A DNA stretch of 49,062 nt from the NCBI GenBank assembly GCA_943787435.1, contig CALSMK010000011.1:67813-116874 (forward strand), written 5' to 3'. A program made the translations under genes and the position numbers. The notes below the pieces were generated by a model. It searched no databases and was not told where the DNA came from. It saw only the letters and a list, made by a program, of their open reading frames with translations. Below, in pieces: positions 9,122 to 17,837 of the stretch. The DNA comes from an uncultured Flavobacteriales bacterium (GTDB taxonomy: Bacteria > Bacteroidota > Bacteroidia > Flavobacteriales_D > Sanyastnellaceae). How positions within the stretch are numbered: position 1 is the stretch's first letter; each line of letters begins with the position of its first letter.

Positions 9122-10774
9122 TTAGTCAATTGCTCCCCCGCCTGCGGCCTGAAGTCTGCGGGTTACCGAGTGGTGAGGTGTGGACCAAATGGCATCCGAA
9201 GTCCCCTCCTCCACAATTTGCCCTTTGTCCATGACCACAGTGCGATCACAGAGGTACCTCACCACGCCCAAGTCATGGCTGATGAACAGCAAGGAGAGCC
9301 CTCGTTTTTCTTGCAGTTCGATCAAGAGGTTGAGCACCTGCGCTTGGACACTCACATCGAGTGCAGCCACGGCTTCGTCACAAATAAGCAGGTCTGGATT
9401 GGCCGCCAGTGCGCGCGCAATCACAATGCGTTGTCTTTGCCCACCAGAGAATCCGTCGGGTTTTTTATCGAGGGCGCTTCGATCCAAACCCACCGCCTCC
9501 ATCAGCCCCTCCATGTCTTGTTGCAGCTGTTGCTTTGGCGTTCCCCAACGGGTCAGGACCTCACCCAACATCCGCCCTACACGCAGAGCGGGGTTCAAGG
9601 CCGCGCGTGGGTCTTGGAACACCAATCCCACGGTGGCTCTGATGTGCTGAATGTCGTTGTGCTGTCCGCCATGGACCATCTTGTCGCCCAGTTTGATGGT
9701 GCCAGAGTCGATTTGATGAAGACCCAAAATGGCCCTGGCCAAGGTGGTTTTGCCGCAACCACTTCCACCGACAACGCCCAGGCTACCTCCTTTGGGCAGG
9801 CGCAAAGAGACGTTTTCAATGGCAGGCGTTTTTTGTCCAGGATAGGTTTTGGTGGCCCTTTCAATCACCAGCAAGTCTGGAGTTTCAGCTGTTGGGGCCG
9901 TGCGGATTTGTTTGGGCGCAAACGTTGGGCCAGAGGGGGTCATAAAGTCAGCCAGGACGGGCAATGGGGTGGGCCTTCCAGATTGGGGCACGCGACAGGC
10001 CAGCAGGCCTTGGGTGTATGGATGGCTTGGGGCCGAGAGCACATCGCGCACTGCCCCTTTTTCCACCACTTCTCCCCGATACAGCACGGCCACTTGGTCG
10101 GCGTGTTTTTCCACCACGTCCATGTCGTGGGTCACCAACACCATGGCCAGTCCCCTTTTGAGCTGAAGCGATCGGAGCAGGCCGAGCAATTCGGCCCTGA
10201 GCGTGCTGTCCAATGCCGTGGTGGGCTCATCGGCCAGCAGGATGTCCGGGTCATTGGCCAAAGCCATGGCGATCAAGACCCTTTGCTTCTGGCCCCCAGA
10301 CAATTCATGGGGGAATGCGCGCATGGCGCGAGCGGGGTCGGAGAGTTGTACCTCCTCGAGAAGGGCGCGGGCCTTTTGGTGGGCCGCATCGCGCTGACCT
10401 CCTTGATGCCGGCGAATGACCTCGGCCAATTGAGACCCGCAGTGAAGGGTGGGGTTGAGGCTGGTCATGGGCTCTTGAAAAACCATGGAAATGAGACTAC
10501 CCCTTGGCACGGGTTGGGTATGGCCTCCCGTTGAATCTGACCACACTTGACCCAACCCGACAATCCGTCCTGCGGTGAGCACGGACCCTTCGGGAAGCAG
10601 CCCAAGGGCGGCCATGCAACACATGGTTTTGCCCGAACCACTTTCTCCAACCAACGCCAACGCTTCTCCCCGTTTGGCGGTCAGCTGGACTTGACGGAGA
10701 ACCGAATGTCCACCGATTTCCAAGCTCACCCCGTCCCAGAGCAGGGCGTCTGGGTTGGCTTCAGAGTGTGCCAC
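9122..10774 (-). CDS. Fused ABC transporter ATPase (two nucleotide-binding domains, oligopeptide type)
   Basis: About 550 residues with two complete ATPase domains in one chain. Domain 1 has Walker A GESGSGKT, signature LSGGQKQR and Walker B LLADEPTTALD. Domain 2 has Walker A GGSGCGKT, signature FSGGQRQR and LLICDEAVAALD. Each domain is followed by the short extension typical of DppD/OppD and DppF/OppF, so this is a YejF-like ATPase of a peptide or nickel importer. No permease or binding protein is in the window. The start is uncertain: GTG at 10774 (overlapping the end of hppD by 14 bases) leaves a sensible N-terminus just before domain 1, whereas the upstream start at 10864 would bury 30 Lys/Ser-rich residues inside hppD. 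Confidence 0.88.
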   Translation of the reverse strand: MAHSEANPDALLWDGVSLEIGGHSVLRQVQLTAKRGEALALVGESGSGKTMCCMAALGLLPEGSVLTAGRIVGLGQVWSDSTGGHTQPVPRGSLISMVFQEPMTSLNPTLHCGSQLAEVIRRHQGGQRDAAHQKARALLEEVQLSDPARAMRAFPHELSGGQKQRVLIAMALANDPDILLADEPTTALDSTLRAELLGLLRSLQLKRGLAMVLVTHDMDVVEKHADQVAVLYRGEVVEKGAVRDVLSAPSHPYTQGLLACRVPQSGRPTPLPVLADFMTPSGPTFAPKQIRTAPTAETPDLLVIERATKTYPGQKTPAIENVSLRLPKGGSLGVVGGSGCGKTTLARAILGLHQIDSGTIKLGDKMVHGGQHNDIQHIRATVGLVFQDPRAALNPALRVGRMLGEVLTRWGTPKQQLQQDMEGLMEAVGLDRSALDKKPDGFSGGQRQRIVIARALAANPDLLICDEAVAALDVSVQAQVLNLLIELQEKRGLSLLFISHDLGVVRYLCDRTVVMDKGQIVEEGTSDAIWSTPHHSVTRRLQAAGGGAID

Positions 10775-11900
10775 GCAAGGCTTGCTCTCTTTCGATGGCT
10801 TCAAAGAGGGCTTTGAAGTTGCCTTTTCCAAAGCTCTGCGCCCCCTTCCTTTGGATGATCTCAAAGAACATCGTTGGCCGGTCTACAACGGGACGCGTGA
10901 AAATCTGCAGCAGATAACCTTCGTCATCCCGGTCGACGAGAATGCCCAATTTGCGCAATGGCTCCAAGTCTTCGTCAATGGCTCCTACCCGGTCCAAAAG
11001 GTCATCGTAGTAGCTTTTGGGCACCTGCAAAAACTCGATGCCGCGCCGTTGAAGCTCAGTCACTGTGGTGATGATGTCGTCGGTGGCTACCGCGATGTGC
11101 TGCACGCCAGCACCTTGATAGAAGTCGATGTACTCCTCAATTTGAGACTTCTTGCGTCCCTCTGCGGGTTCGTTGATGGGGAATTTGATTCGCCCGTTGC
11201 CGTTGCTCATCACCTTGGACATCAAGGCGGTGTATTCGGTGGAAATGTCTTTGTCATCAAAGGAGACGAGCTGGGCGAAGCCCATGACCTTGGCGTAGAA
11301 CTCGCACCAAGTGTTCATCTCCCCCCAGCCCACATTGCCCACCATGTGATCGATGTATTTCAGGCCCACGGCTTCAGCACCACCGCTGGGCGCCCAAGCT
11401 TGGTAACCGGGCAGAAACACCCCGCCGTATGCTTTGCGTTCCACAAATACGTGAATGGTGTCGCCATAGGTTTCGATGCCACTCAGCACCACCTTGCCGT
11501 TGGCGTCCTCTCTGGTTTCGGGTTGGAATGCGCTGACAGCCCCCCTCGAGGTCGTTTCCTTCCAACTTTGGGTGGCGTCATCCACCCACAGGGCAACGGC
11601 TTTCACCCCGTCGCCATGGCGATTGAGGTGGTCGTTCAAGGGCCCGTCGGCCACCATGGGGGTGGTGAGGACCAATGTGATTTTGTCCTGTTGGAGCACA
11701 TAGCTCACGCTGTCGCTTGAGCCGGTTTCCAATCCCCGGTATGCGAGGGGCTGAAACCCCCAAGCGTGCATGTAGTAATAGGCACTTTGCTTGGCGTTTC
11801 CAACAATCAGTTCGACGTGGTCGGTACCGAGCAGGGGCAAAAAATCCTTTGCGTCTGCGACGGTGATTTCGGGTTGTGGAGTCGTTTGATCCATGGTCAT
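10761..11900 (-). CDS. hppD: 4-hydroxyphenylpyruvate dioxygenase
   Basis: 379 residues, the normal length. HPPD converts 4-hydroxyphenylpyruvate to homogentisate with O2 and Fe2+, the second step of tyrosine degradation. The C-terminal vicinal-oxygen-chelate domain holds the iron ligands H185 (KYIDHMVGN), H268 (GVQHIAVATDD) and E347 (FFEIIQRKG). The final helix QSFGKGNFKALFEAIEREQ, which gates the active site, is intact. It is followed by the ABC ATPase and preceded, 8 bases upstream, by the homogentisate dioxygenase gene, so the two consecutive pathway enzymes are co-transcribed. Confidence 0.96.
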   Translation of the reverse strand: MTMDQTTPQPEITVADAKDFLPLLGTDHVELIVGNAKQSAYYYMHAWGFQPLAYRGLETGSSDSVSYVLQQDKITLVLTTPMVADGPLNDHLNRHGDGVKAVALWVDDATQSWKETTSRGAVSAFQPETREDANGKVVLSGIETYGDTIHVFVERKAYGGVFLPGYQAWAPSGGAEAVGLKYIDHMVGNVGWGEMNTWCEFYAKVMGFAQLVSFDDKDISTEYTALMSKVMSNGNGRIKFPINEPAEGRKKSQIEEYIDFYQGAGVQHIAVATDDIITTVTELQRRGIEFLQVPKSYYDDLLDRVGAIDEDLEPLRKLGILVDRDDEGYLLQIFTRPVVDRPTMFFEIIQRKGAQSFGKGNFKALFEAIEREQALRGTL

Positions 11901-11908
11901 TGCAGGGT

Positions 11909-13090
11909 TCAGTCGATGTTTTTTGGGGAGTAGCCCAGCCAGCTTTGATGATAGGAACCATCTTCGATGTCGAGGGCCTGTTGGGTCAGTCGCAGTGGAC
12001 GGAACGTGTCCACCATCACGGCCAGTTCAGCCGTCTCTTTTTTGCCGATGGAGCCTTCGTAGGTGCCGGGGTGCGGACCATGGGGAATGCCGCCAGGGTG
12101 AAGCGTGAGGTCTCCTCGAGAAATTCCCTTTCGGCTCATGAAGTTTCCTTCCACGTAATACAGGACTTCATCGGAATCGATGTTGCTGTGGTTGTATGGC
12201 GCGGGAATGGACTTGGGGTGGTAGTCGTAGAGCCTGGGACAGAAGCTGCAGATCACAAAGGCGTCCGTTTCAAACGTTTGATGAACCGGCGGCGGCTGGT
12301 GAACCCGGCCTGTGATGGGCTCAAAATCGTGAATGGAGAAGGCGTAGGGGAAGTGGTATCCATCCCAACCCACCACATCAAATGGATGGCTCGCGTATGT
12401 GGCCGTGTGGATCATGCCCTCTTTCCGAATGTCGATGGGGAAGTCTCCTTTTCGATCAATGGCAGGGGTCAATTCTGGTGTTCTGAAATCGCGCTCGCAG
12501 AAAGGACTGTGTTCGAGCAATTGCCCAAAATGATTGCGGTATCGCTTGGGCGTCACAATCGGATGGGCACTCTCTACGACCAGCCATCGCTGTGGGTCAT
12601 TGGAAGGCCCCCAGCGGTGAATCACCCCGCGTGGAATCACCAGGTAATCCCCAGGGCGGTATTCCAATCGGCCAAACATGGTTTCGAGCACGCCAGTGCC
12701 GTCATGGATGAACACCACCTCGTCGGCATCGGCATTCTTGTAAAAACGGTCGGTGGGATCGGATTCGGTGGGACGGGCCACAGAAATCGTGCAATCTGCG
12801 TTGAACATCAGGGGCACCCGAGCGGCCAAAGCATGTCCAGATGAAGGTGCATTGAACCCAAGAACCCGTCTCGAAGTCAAGTTTTCCCGAATCCCTTCCT
12901 TGGGTCTGGCGTCCACAGGTTCGGACACAGAGCGCACCATGGTGGGGGGCTGGAGGTGATACAAGAGCGAGCTCATGCCCACAAACCCAATGGTCCCAAA
13001 CAACTGCTCATGGTGCAGTGTGCGGTCGGACTTGGTGAATTGGGTGTGGCGTTTTTGCGGAACCTGCCCGCGCTGCTGATAAAAGGGCAT
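11909..13090 (-). CDS. hmgA: Homogentisate 1,2-dioxygenase
   Basis: 393 residues of the shorter bacterial form. It opens the homogentisate ring to maleylacetoacetate. The N-terminus MPFYQQRGQVPQKRHTQF is typical of the Bacteroidota version and fixes the start at 13090; the open frame extends to 13159 but overlaps the preceding gene. The C-terminal cupin contains the iron-binding region: APYNHSNIDSDEVLYY (H301 with an acidic residue at 307/308) and HPGGIPHGPHPG (H337/H340). The next enzymes of the pathway (maleylacetoacetate isomerase, fumarylacetoacetase) are not in the window. Confidence 0.95.
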   Translation of the reverse strand: MPFYQQRGQVPQKRHTQFTKSDRTLHHEQLFGTIGFVGMSSLLYHLQPPTMVRSVSEPVDARPKEGIRENLTSRRVLGFNAPSSGHALAARVPLMFNADCTISVARPTESDPTDRFYKNADADEVVFIHDGTGVLETMFGRLEYRPGDYLVIPRGVIHRWGPSNDPQRWLVVESAHPIVTPKRYRNHFGQLLEHSPFCERDFRTPELTPAIDRKGDFPIDIRKEGMIHTATYASHPFDVVGWDGYHFPYAFSIHDFEPITGRVHQPPPVHQTFETDAFVICSFCPRLYDYHPKSIPAPYNHSNIDSDEVLYYVEGNFMSRKGISRGDLTLHPGGIPHGPHPGTYEGSIGKKETAELAVMVDTFRPLRLTQQALDIEDGSYHQSWLGYSPKNID

Positions 13091-13115
13091 GGGTACAAGG
13101 TAGTTTGGAACGAAC

Positions 13116-14156
13116 TCAACCGCCACCGCCAATGTTGGCGTACCAAGGAAGTTTGCCATCGTCTCCTGGGGGGAACCTCAAGGGAACTTTGAACCCTTTG
13201 GGAAGTGGCTGATCTGCGGTCTTTCCAGAGCGCTTTTCGAGCACTTTGAGTTTGACCGCCTCGATGTGGCTGATTTGCCTGAGCGTCTCACCTTCTTCGG
13301 CCACATGCCAGCTTGTGTTTCCACGGCGGCGCTTGGGCTGTGTGTACAGTCTTTGGTCCGATGTGAGCGTTGTTTTCAGGTTGACATCCCCCAAGTCATT
13401 GTACTTGCGCAGTTGCCACACGGCCAGTTGCAAGGCGTTGGCAATGTCGCCCAAGGTTTCTCCTTTGCGGCCTTCTGCCCAAGCCACATCATTGTCTGTG
13501 ATGCCTCCTGAACGGCCGGAACCCAGAACGACCGAGGCCTTGGCCTCGTTTGTGGTTGGGCGGGTTGCAGAATCGGGTAGGGTGGCCAATTCTTCACGTT
13601 CGGGCAGTTGCCCTTTTTTGATCCAATCGATTCCCTCCTGATCGTACTGCTCCAACTTGTGTCGCTCAATCAATTCGATGAGTGCCTTGGCATAGGTGGG
13701 GCTGGTGGCATAACCACATCGCTTGAGTCCCCGAGCCCAGTTCTTGTAGTCGTCGAGTTTCAATTCGAACAAGGAGGAGTAGCGGTCGCGTTTCAGAAAC
13801 AAGCTGTGGTCTTCATAGCTGTCTCTGGCATCCGCGTAGACCCTGAAACACTCTCCTTTTTTGTCGTCGTCATAATAGGTTTTGCTTCCTTCCCAACCCT
13901 TGTGGCATTTGATTCCAAAATGGTTGTTGGATTTCCGGCTCAATTCACTTTTCCCAGATCCGCTCTCCAACAGTCCTTGAGCCAAAGTGATGCTCGCTGG
14001 AATCCGGTGAATGACCATTTGACGAACGGCCTCTTCCTTCCAGAGTTCGATGTAGGCGCGCTGGTCTTCTGCTCCAGCAGCCATGGCCGGATTGGCGTTG
14101 GGCAAAGCCACCATGAGAAGAAGGCTCATTGCTGCGGGACGAATAAACTCTAGCAT
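13116..14156 (-). CDS. Glucosaminidase-domain protein with LysM repeats
   Basis: About 346 residues. It has an N-terminal signal peptide, then a glucosaminidase (FlgJ-like/GH73) domain (about 30-190) with the motif ASITLAQGLLESGSGKSELSR containing the putative catalytic Glu, and 'NNHFGIKCHKGW'. Two LysM modules follow (around 'EGRKGETLGDIANALQLAV' and 'VAEEGETLRQISHIEAVK'). Such enzymes cleave the glycan strands of peptidoglycan in the periplasm and bind the wall by LysM. The start at 14156 gives MLEFIRPAAM plus a hydrophobic core; the upstream ATG at 14204 would add 16 residues and cannot be excluded. It lies between the MORN lipoprotein and hmgA genes. Confidence 0.88.
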   Translation of the reverse strand: MLEFIRPAAMSLLLMVALPNANPAMAAGAEDQRAYIELWKEEAVRQMVIHRIPASITLAQGLLESGSGKSELSRKSNNHFGIKCHKGWEGSKTYYDDDKKGECFRVYADARDSYEDHSLFLKRDRYSSLFELKLDDYKNWARGLKRCGYATSPTYAKALIELIERHKLEQYDQEGIDWIKKGQLPEREELATLPDSATRPTTNEAKASVVLGSGRSGGITDNDVAWAEGRKGETLGDIANALQLAVWQLRKYNDLGDVNLKTTLTSDQRLYTQPKRRRGNTSWHVAEEGETLRQISHIEAVKLKVLEKRSGKTADQPLPKGFKVPLRFPPGDDGKLPWYANIGGGG

Positions 14157-14225
14157 GCCACAAATCAACGCCCAGAAGCCACGCCCTTGTATGAACGGCT
14201 TCAAAATTCACTCACAATGGGCGGT

Positions 14226-14645
14226 TCAATTTGAGGCTTCGAAATCCACGGTTTCGAGCAATTGTCCTTCCGCCGAGAAGAAGCTCCATGAACCAGAAGG
14301 AGCGCCTTGGCTATGTTGACCCTCGATGTGAGGCACCCCACTGGGATACCAGGTGCGAAACAGTCCTTGTTTTCGGCCGCTCACATACTCCACTTGGCTC
14401 CAAGGAAGCCCATCCTCTCGGTAGGTATTCCAGGTTCCTTCGCGCTGGCCTTCGGCTTGTCTGCCCCGCACATGCAATCGGCCGTTCTCGTGAAATTGCT
14501 GCACCTCAATGCCGGGTATGTTGGCGTCTGCGAGGTGCACTTCTCTGGCCTGGCCGTTCGGCCAAGTGGACACCACCTCTTCCGAAATTCCCGAGCCACA
14601 GGCAGCCAGAAAAACGAAGAGACAGCAAAGGACCTTGTGCATCAT
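14226..14645 (-). CDS. MORN/YwqK-type repeat lipoprotein
   Basis: 139 residues. The lipoprotein signal MMHKVLCCLFVFLAAC has lipobox LAAC (Cys16). The mature part consists of repeated 'G..hG.W..Y...G' units (QREGTWNTYREDG, RKQGLFRTWYPSGVP, APSGSWSFFSAEGQ), the MORN-like variant found in the widespread 'YwqK family antitoxin' proteins of Bacteroidota. That family name is historical; no toxin partner is seen here and an envelope role is more likely. ATGA overlap with the prenyl synthase gene upstream. Confidence 0.8.
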   Translation of the reverse strand: MMHKVLCCLFVFLAACGSGISEEVVSTWPNGQAREVHLADANIPGIEVQQFHENGRLHVRGRQAEGQREGTWNTYREDGLPWSQVEYVSGRKQGLFRTWYPSGVPHIEGQHSQGAPSGSWSFFSAEGQLLETVDFEASN

Positions 14646-15616
14646 TTCTTTCGAGAGATGGTGAAATCGACCAGGTCCATCAAGGACTCTCTGGCTTCGG
14701 ATTCGGGGAGTTCTTTCAACAAGTCCATGGCCCTGTTCCGATGACCGAGCATGGCTTGCTCTGCATAAGCGATGCCTGGGCCATTTTGAATGTCTTCGAG
14801 CAGTTTGGCTGCCGTTTCAGGATGGTCTGCACTTCGTTTGATGGCCCGAATCGTTTTTCGACGTTCTCGAGGAGACTTGGCTTGCAAGTCGTGGATCAAA
14901 GGCAGGGTCATTTTGCGCTCCTTCAAGTCCCCTCCCTTGGGCTTACCTGTCGCCTTGGTCGGGGCAAAGTCCAACAGGTCGTCTTTGATTTGAAAGGCAA
15001 TGCCCATGGCTTCTCCAAAGGCGCGCATGTGCTCCACCCGCTCGGGATTAGCACCGGAGCTGGCTGCTCCAGCGGCGCAACAGGCAGCAATCAGGGATGC
15101 CGTTTTGCGCCGGATGATTTCATAGTACACCTCTTCGGTGATGTCCAGTCGCCGGGCTTTTTCAATCTGCAAAAGCTCACCTTCACTCATGGCTTCCACA
15201 GCCTTCGAGGTGATTCGGAGCAGATCAACAGCATCCCGTTCCATTGAAATGAGCAGACCGCGGGACAGCAAGTAATCCCCCACCAGAACTGCAATCTTGG
15301 ACTTCCAAAGGGCATTGATGGAGAAAAACCCCCTGCGGGTTTCGGCACGATCGACAACGTCATCGTGGACCAAAGTGGCGGTGTGCAAGAGTTCAATCAG
15401 TGTCGCGGCGACATGGGTCTTCGCGTGGGTCCCCTCACAGGCCTTGGCCGACAAGTAGACCAACAAGGGCCGCATTTGCTTGCCTTTGCTCTTGACGATG
15501 TAGCGCGTGATGTGGTCCAACAGAGGCACCGAGGTGCGCATGGCCTCTTTAAAATGACCTTGGAACTCGCGCATTTCGGAGTCAACGGGTCTTCGAATAG
15601 AGGCAAGGTTGGCCAT
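14642..15616 (-). CDS. Trans-polyprenyl diphosphate synthase (IspB-like)
   Basis: 324 residues, all-alpha prenyltransferase. The first Asp-rich motif is DDVVD in LLHTATLVHDDVVDRAETRRG, the second is DDLLDF in IAFQIKDDLLDFAPTKATG, and KGKQMRPLLVYLSAKAC is the IPP-binding region. It condenses IPP units onto allylic diphosphates to make a long chain, probably the octaprenyl or heptaprenyl tail of the respiratory quinone. First gene of the 13-gene minus-strand run; it is divergent from yicC, and a Bacteroidota-type promoter box lies just upstream. Confidence 0.93.
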   Translation of the reverse strand: MANLASIRRPVDSEMREFQGHFKEAMRTSVPLLDHITRYIVKSKGKQMRPLLVYLSAKACEGTHAKTHVAATLIELLHTATLVHDDVVDRAETRRGFFSINALWKSKIAVLVGDYLLSRGLLISMERDAVDLLRITSKAVEAMSEGELLQIEKARRLDITEEVYYEIIRRKTASLIAACCAAGAASSGANPERVEHMRAFGEAMGIAFQIKDDLLDFAPTKATGKPKGGDLKERKMTLPLIHDLQAKSPRERRKTIRAIKRSADHPETAAKLLEDIQNGPGIAYAEQAMLGHRNRAMDLLKELPESEARESLMDLVDFTISRKK

Positions 15617-15620
15617 GGGA

Positions 15621-15628
15621 CAAAGTTA
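15621..15628 (-). promoter_or_regulatory. Candidate Bacteroidota -7 box upstream of the prenyl synthase run
   Basis: On the minus strand the bases read TAACTTTG, an exact match to the Bacteroidota consensus TAnnTTTG. The box lies only 4 bases before the ATG at 15616, so transcription from it would start at or near the start codon (leaderless). No convincing -33 TTTG was seen, which keeps confidence low. Confidence 0.35.
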
Positions 15629-15679
15629 CCTCTGAACCCTTCTTGGCGGTGAGCCGAGGTCACAGGTGTATTTTGCGCC

Positions 15680-16570
15680 ATGATTCTGTCCATGACCGGC
15701 TATGGAAAGGCCGAGGCGCACATCGGAGCGCGCAAGTACACCGTGGAATTGCGCTCGTTAAATGGGAAGGGCCTTGACCTTTCTGTGCGCATGCCTTCTC
15801 GGTTCCGAGAACGAGAAATGGACCTGAGAAAACGCGTGGGAAAGGCCGTGGGCCGTGGGAAGTCGGATTTGATGATCCACTTTGAGTCCGACGCCTCGGA
15901 GGTGCTTCACGAAGTGAACGCGGGTGTGGTTCAGCAATACATCGATCAACTGACTCCTTTGTTTGAAGCCAACGGGATTCCCAACGGCCATGAAGAAGGA
16001 CAGCTGCAGAAATTGAACTCGGCATTGAAAATGCCAGAGGTGGTGAGTGTTTCTCGGGAGGCTTTGGCCGAAGAGGAGTGGGAGGCCATGCAGAGTTTGG
16101 TTTCTGAGGCCATCGATCAATTCCAGGCATACCGCAAGCAAGAAGGGGAGGTGCTTCTGGCAGACTTTACCGGCCGAATTGACCGGATTGAGCAGCTGAG
16201 AACCGAATTGGCGCCGTTGCTGCAGGCCAGAACCGACCGCACACGCAGTCGGATCAAAGAACACCTTGAGGCCGACTTGCCCAAGGACCGGATCGACGAG
16301 AACCGTTTCGAACACGAGCTCATTTTTTATCTGGAAAAGCTCGATGTGACCGAGGAAATGGTGAGGTTGGAGGCCAACTGCCGCTATTTTGGTGAAATGC
16401 TTGCAGGAGATTCAGCCCAAGGCAAAAAGCTGGGCTTCATTGCCCAAGAAATCGGCCGAGAAATCAACACGCTTGGCAGCAAAAGCCAGGACGCGGGGAT
16501 GCAGAGAATTGTGGTCCAGATGAAGGACGAATTGGAGAAAATCAAAGAGCAAATCCTGAACGCTTTGTGA
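15680..16570 (+). CDS. yicC: YicC/YloC-family endoribonuclease
   Basis: 296 residues, full length. It begins with the family signature MILSMTGYGKAEA and continues with SLNGKGLDLSVRMPSRF. The conserved C-terminal DUF1732 part includes DENRFEHELIFYLEKLDVTEEMVRL and ends with the family pattern GKKLGFIAQEIGREINTLGSKSQDA. Members cleave RNA and are involved in RNA turnover and survival in stationary phase. It is followed one base later by gmk and then nadD, a conserved Bacteroidota trio. Confidence 0.93.
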   Translation: MILSMTGYGKAEAHIGARKYTVELRSLNGKGLDLSVRMPSRFREREMDLRKRVGKAVGRGKSDLMIHFESDASEVLHEVNAGVVQQYIDQLTPLFEANGIPNGHEEGQLQKLNSALKMPEVVSVSREALAEEEWEAMQSLVSEAIDQFQAYRKQEGEVLLADFTGRIDRIEQLRTELAPLLQARTDRTRSRIKEHLEADLPKDRIDENRFEHELIFYLEKLDVTEEMVRLEANCRYFGEMLAGDSAQGKKLGFIAQEIGREINTLGSKSQDAGMQRIVVQMKDELEKIKEQILNAL

Positions 16571-16571
16571 G

Positions 16572-17210
16572 ATGCAACATGAAGCACCCAAACCCAAAGT
16601 CATGGACCTGAAATCCGCAGGAACGGGGAAAGCAATGGCGTTTTGTGCCCCATCTGGTGCAGGCAAAACCACGTTGGTGAAAAGCTTGATGTCCAGCCGC
16701 AATGATGTGGCTTTTAGCATCAGTGCCACCAACCGGGCACTTCGGGGGGACGAAATCGATGGAAAGGACTACCACTTTTTGACCACGGAAGGATTCCGAG
16801 AACGCGTAGAAGCAGGTGAATTCTTGGAGTGGGAAGAGGTTTACCCTGGCCGGTTCTATGGAACTTTATTGGAGGCTGTGGAGGCCATTTGGTCCTCCGG
16901 GAAACACGTCGCTTTCGACGTAGATGTAGAAGGGGGCATTCGGCTGAAAGAGCTGCTTGGAGACCGGATTTTGACCGTTTTTGTTCAACCTCCCTCATTG
17001 GAAGTGCTGGCCAAGAGACTGGAAAACCGAGGCACGGACAGCCCCAGCGAAATTGAGCGGCGACTGGCCAAGGCGGACTTGGAAATGAAGCGTGCGAACT
17101 TGTTTGATCACATTCTGATCAATGACGACTTGATGACGGCTTGTGGTGAGCTCACCAAGACGGCGGAAGTGTTCCTTAGCCCCAACCAGGACAGCCGGCC
17201 AAAGTCATGA
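16572..17210 (+). CDS. gmk: Guanylate kinase
   Basis: 212 residues. It phosphorylates GMP to GDP with ATP. P-loop APSGAGKTT at about 26-34, followed by the GMP-binding region SISATNRALRGDEIDGKDYHF (the family usually has TTR-x-PR-x-GE here, so the second threonine is Asn) and the lid and second core segments 'VDVEGGIRLKELLGDRILTVFV'. The ATG at 16572 follows the yicC stop by one base; an internal ATG at 16602 is a less likely start. The stop overlaps the nadD start (ATGA). Confidence 0.93.
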   Translation: MQHEAPKPKVMDLKSAGTGKAMAFCAPSGAGKTTLVKSLMSSRNDVAFSISATNRALRGDEIDGKDYHFLTTEGFRERVEAGEFLEWEEVYPGRFYGTLLEAVEAIWSSGKHVAFDVDVEGGIRLKELLGDRILTVFVQPPSLEVLAKRLENRGTDSPSEIERRLAKADLEMKRANLFDHILINDDLMTACGELTKTAEVFLSPNQDSRPKS

Positions 17211-17815
17211 CCATTGGGCTCTACTTTGGGTCGTTCAACCCCATTCACACCGGGCATCTTGTGATTGCCCAACACATGGTTTCACACCATGGATTGGATG
17301 AGGTTTGGTTTGTTGTGACCCCCCACAACCCCATGAAGCAGGCCTCTGACTTGGCGCCCGAGGCCGACCGTTTGGAAATGGTTCAGCTCGCATTGGCCGA
17401 CAACCCTCGGCTCAAAGCCCAAGATGTGGAGTTTGGCTTGCCAAGGCCCAACTACACCGCCCACACCATGGACTTCTTGGCCAAACGCCACCCCGATAAG
17501 ACGTTTCGAATCATCATTGGCGAGGACAACTTGCGCACCCTTCAGCAGTGGGCAAGGTGGCGCGAGTTGGTGGATCGATTTGGATTTTTGGTCTACCCCC
17601 GGGCTTACGCCGATGGAGAGAAGCGGGATCTGGAGGGAACCATCGCCATTGATGGGGAGCACATTGTGCTGAGCCCTGCCCCCATCATCAGCATTTCGAG
17701 CACGTATCTGCGCAATGCCCTCGCCGCTGGGGATTCAGCCCGTTACTTGCTGCCCGATGAGGCTGCCGTAGTCATTCGAGAAAAGGGTCTTTACGCCTTT
17801 CCAAAAGGGTCTTAG
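17207..17815 (+). CDS. nadD: Nicotinate-nucleotide adenylyltransferase
   Basis: 202 residues. It adenylates nicotinate mononucleotide to deamido-NAD in NAD synthesis. Visible motifs are GLYFGSFNPIHTGHL (the G-x-F-x-P-x-H-x-GH signature) near the N-terminus and SISSTYLRN (the ISSTxIR motif) near the C-terminus, with 'IIGEDNLRTLQQW' between them. Translationally coupled to gmk by a 4-base overlap and convergent with pth 22 bases downstream. Confidence 0.95.
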   Translation: MTIGLYFGSFNPIHTGHLVIAQHMVSHHGLDEVWFVVTPHNPMKQASDLAPEADRLEMVQLALADNPRLKAQDVEFGLPRPNYTAHTMDFLAKRHPDKTFRIIIGEDNLRTLQQWARWRELVDRFGFLVYPRAYADGEKRDLEGTIAIDGEHIVLSPAPIISISSTYLRNALAAGDSARYLLPDEAAVVIREKGLYAFPKGS

Positions 17816-17837
17816 TCGGGCATGATCCAGGCGCAAA

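Noticed and set aside
8255..10534. A 759-codon plus-strand open frame across the crotonase and ABC ATPase genes
   Set aside because: It is opposite to two clearly recognised proteins; its translation is His/Gln/Gly-rich with no family resemblance. High G+C keeps antisense frames open.
10755..11720. A 321-codon plus-strand frame opposite hppD
   Set aside because: Antisense shadow of an unmistakable HPPD with all iron ligands.
14226..14645. Possible toxin-antitoxin pair, from the YwqK 'antitoxin' name of the family
   Set aside because: The protein is a lipoprotein with MORN-like repeats, sits in an envelope/housekeeping run and has no toxin neighbour.
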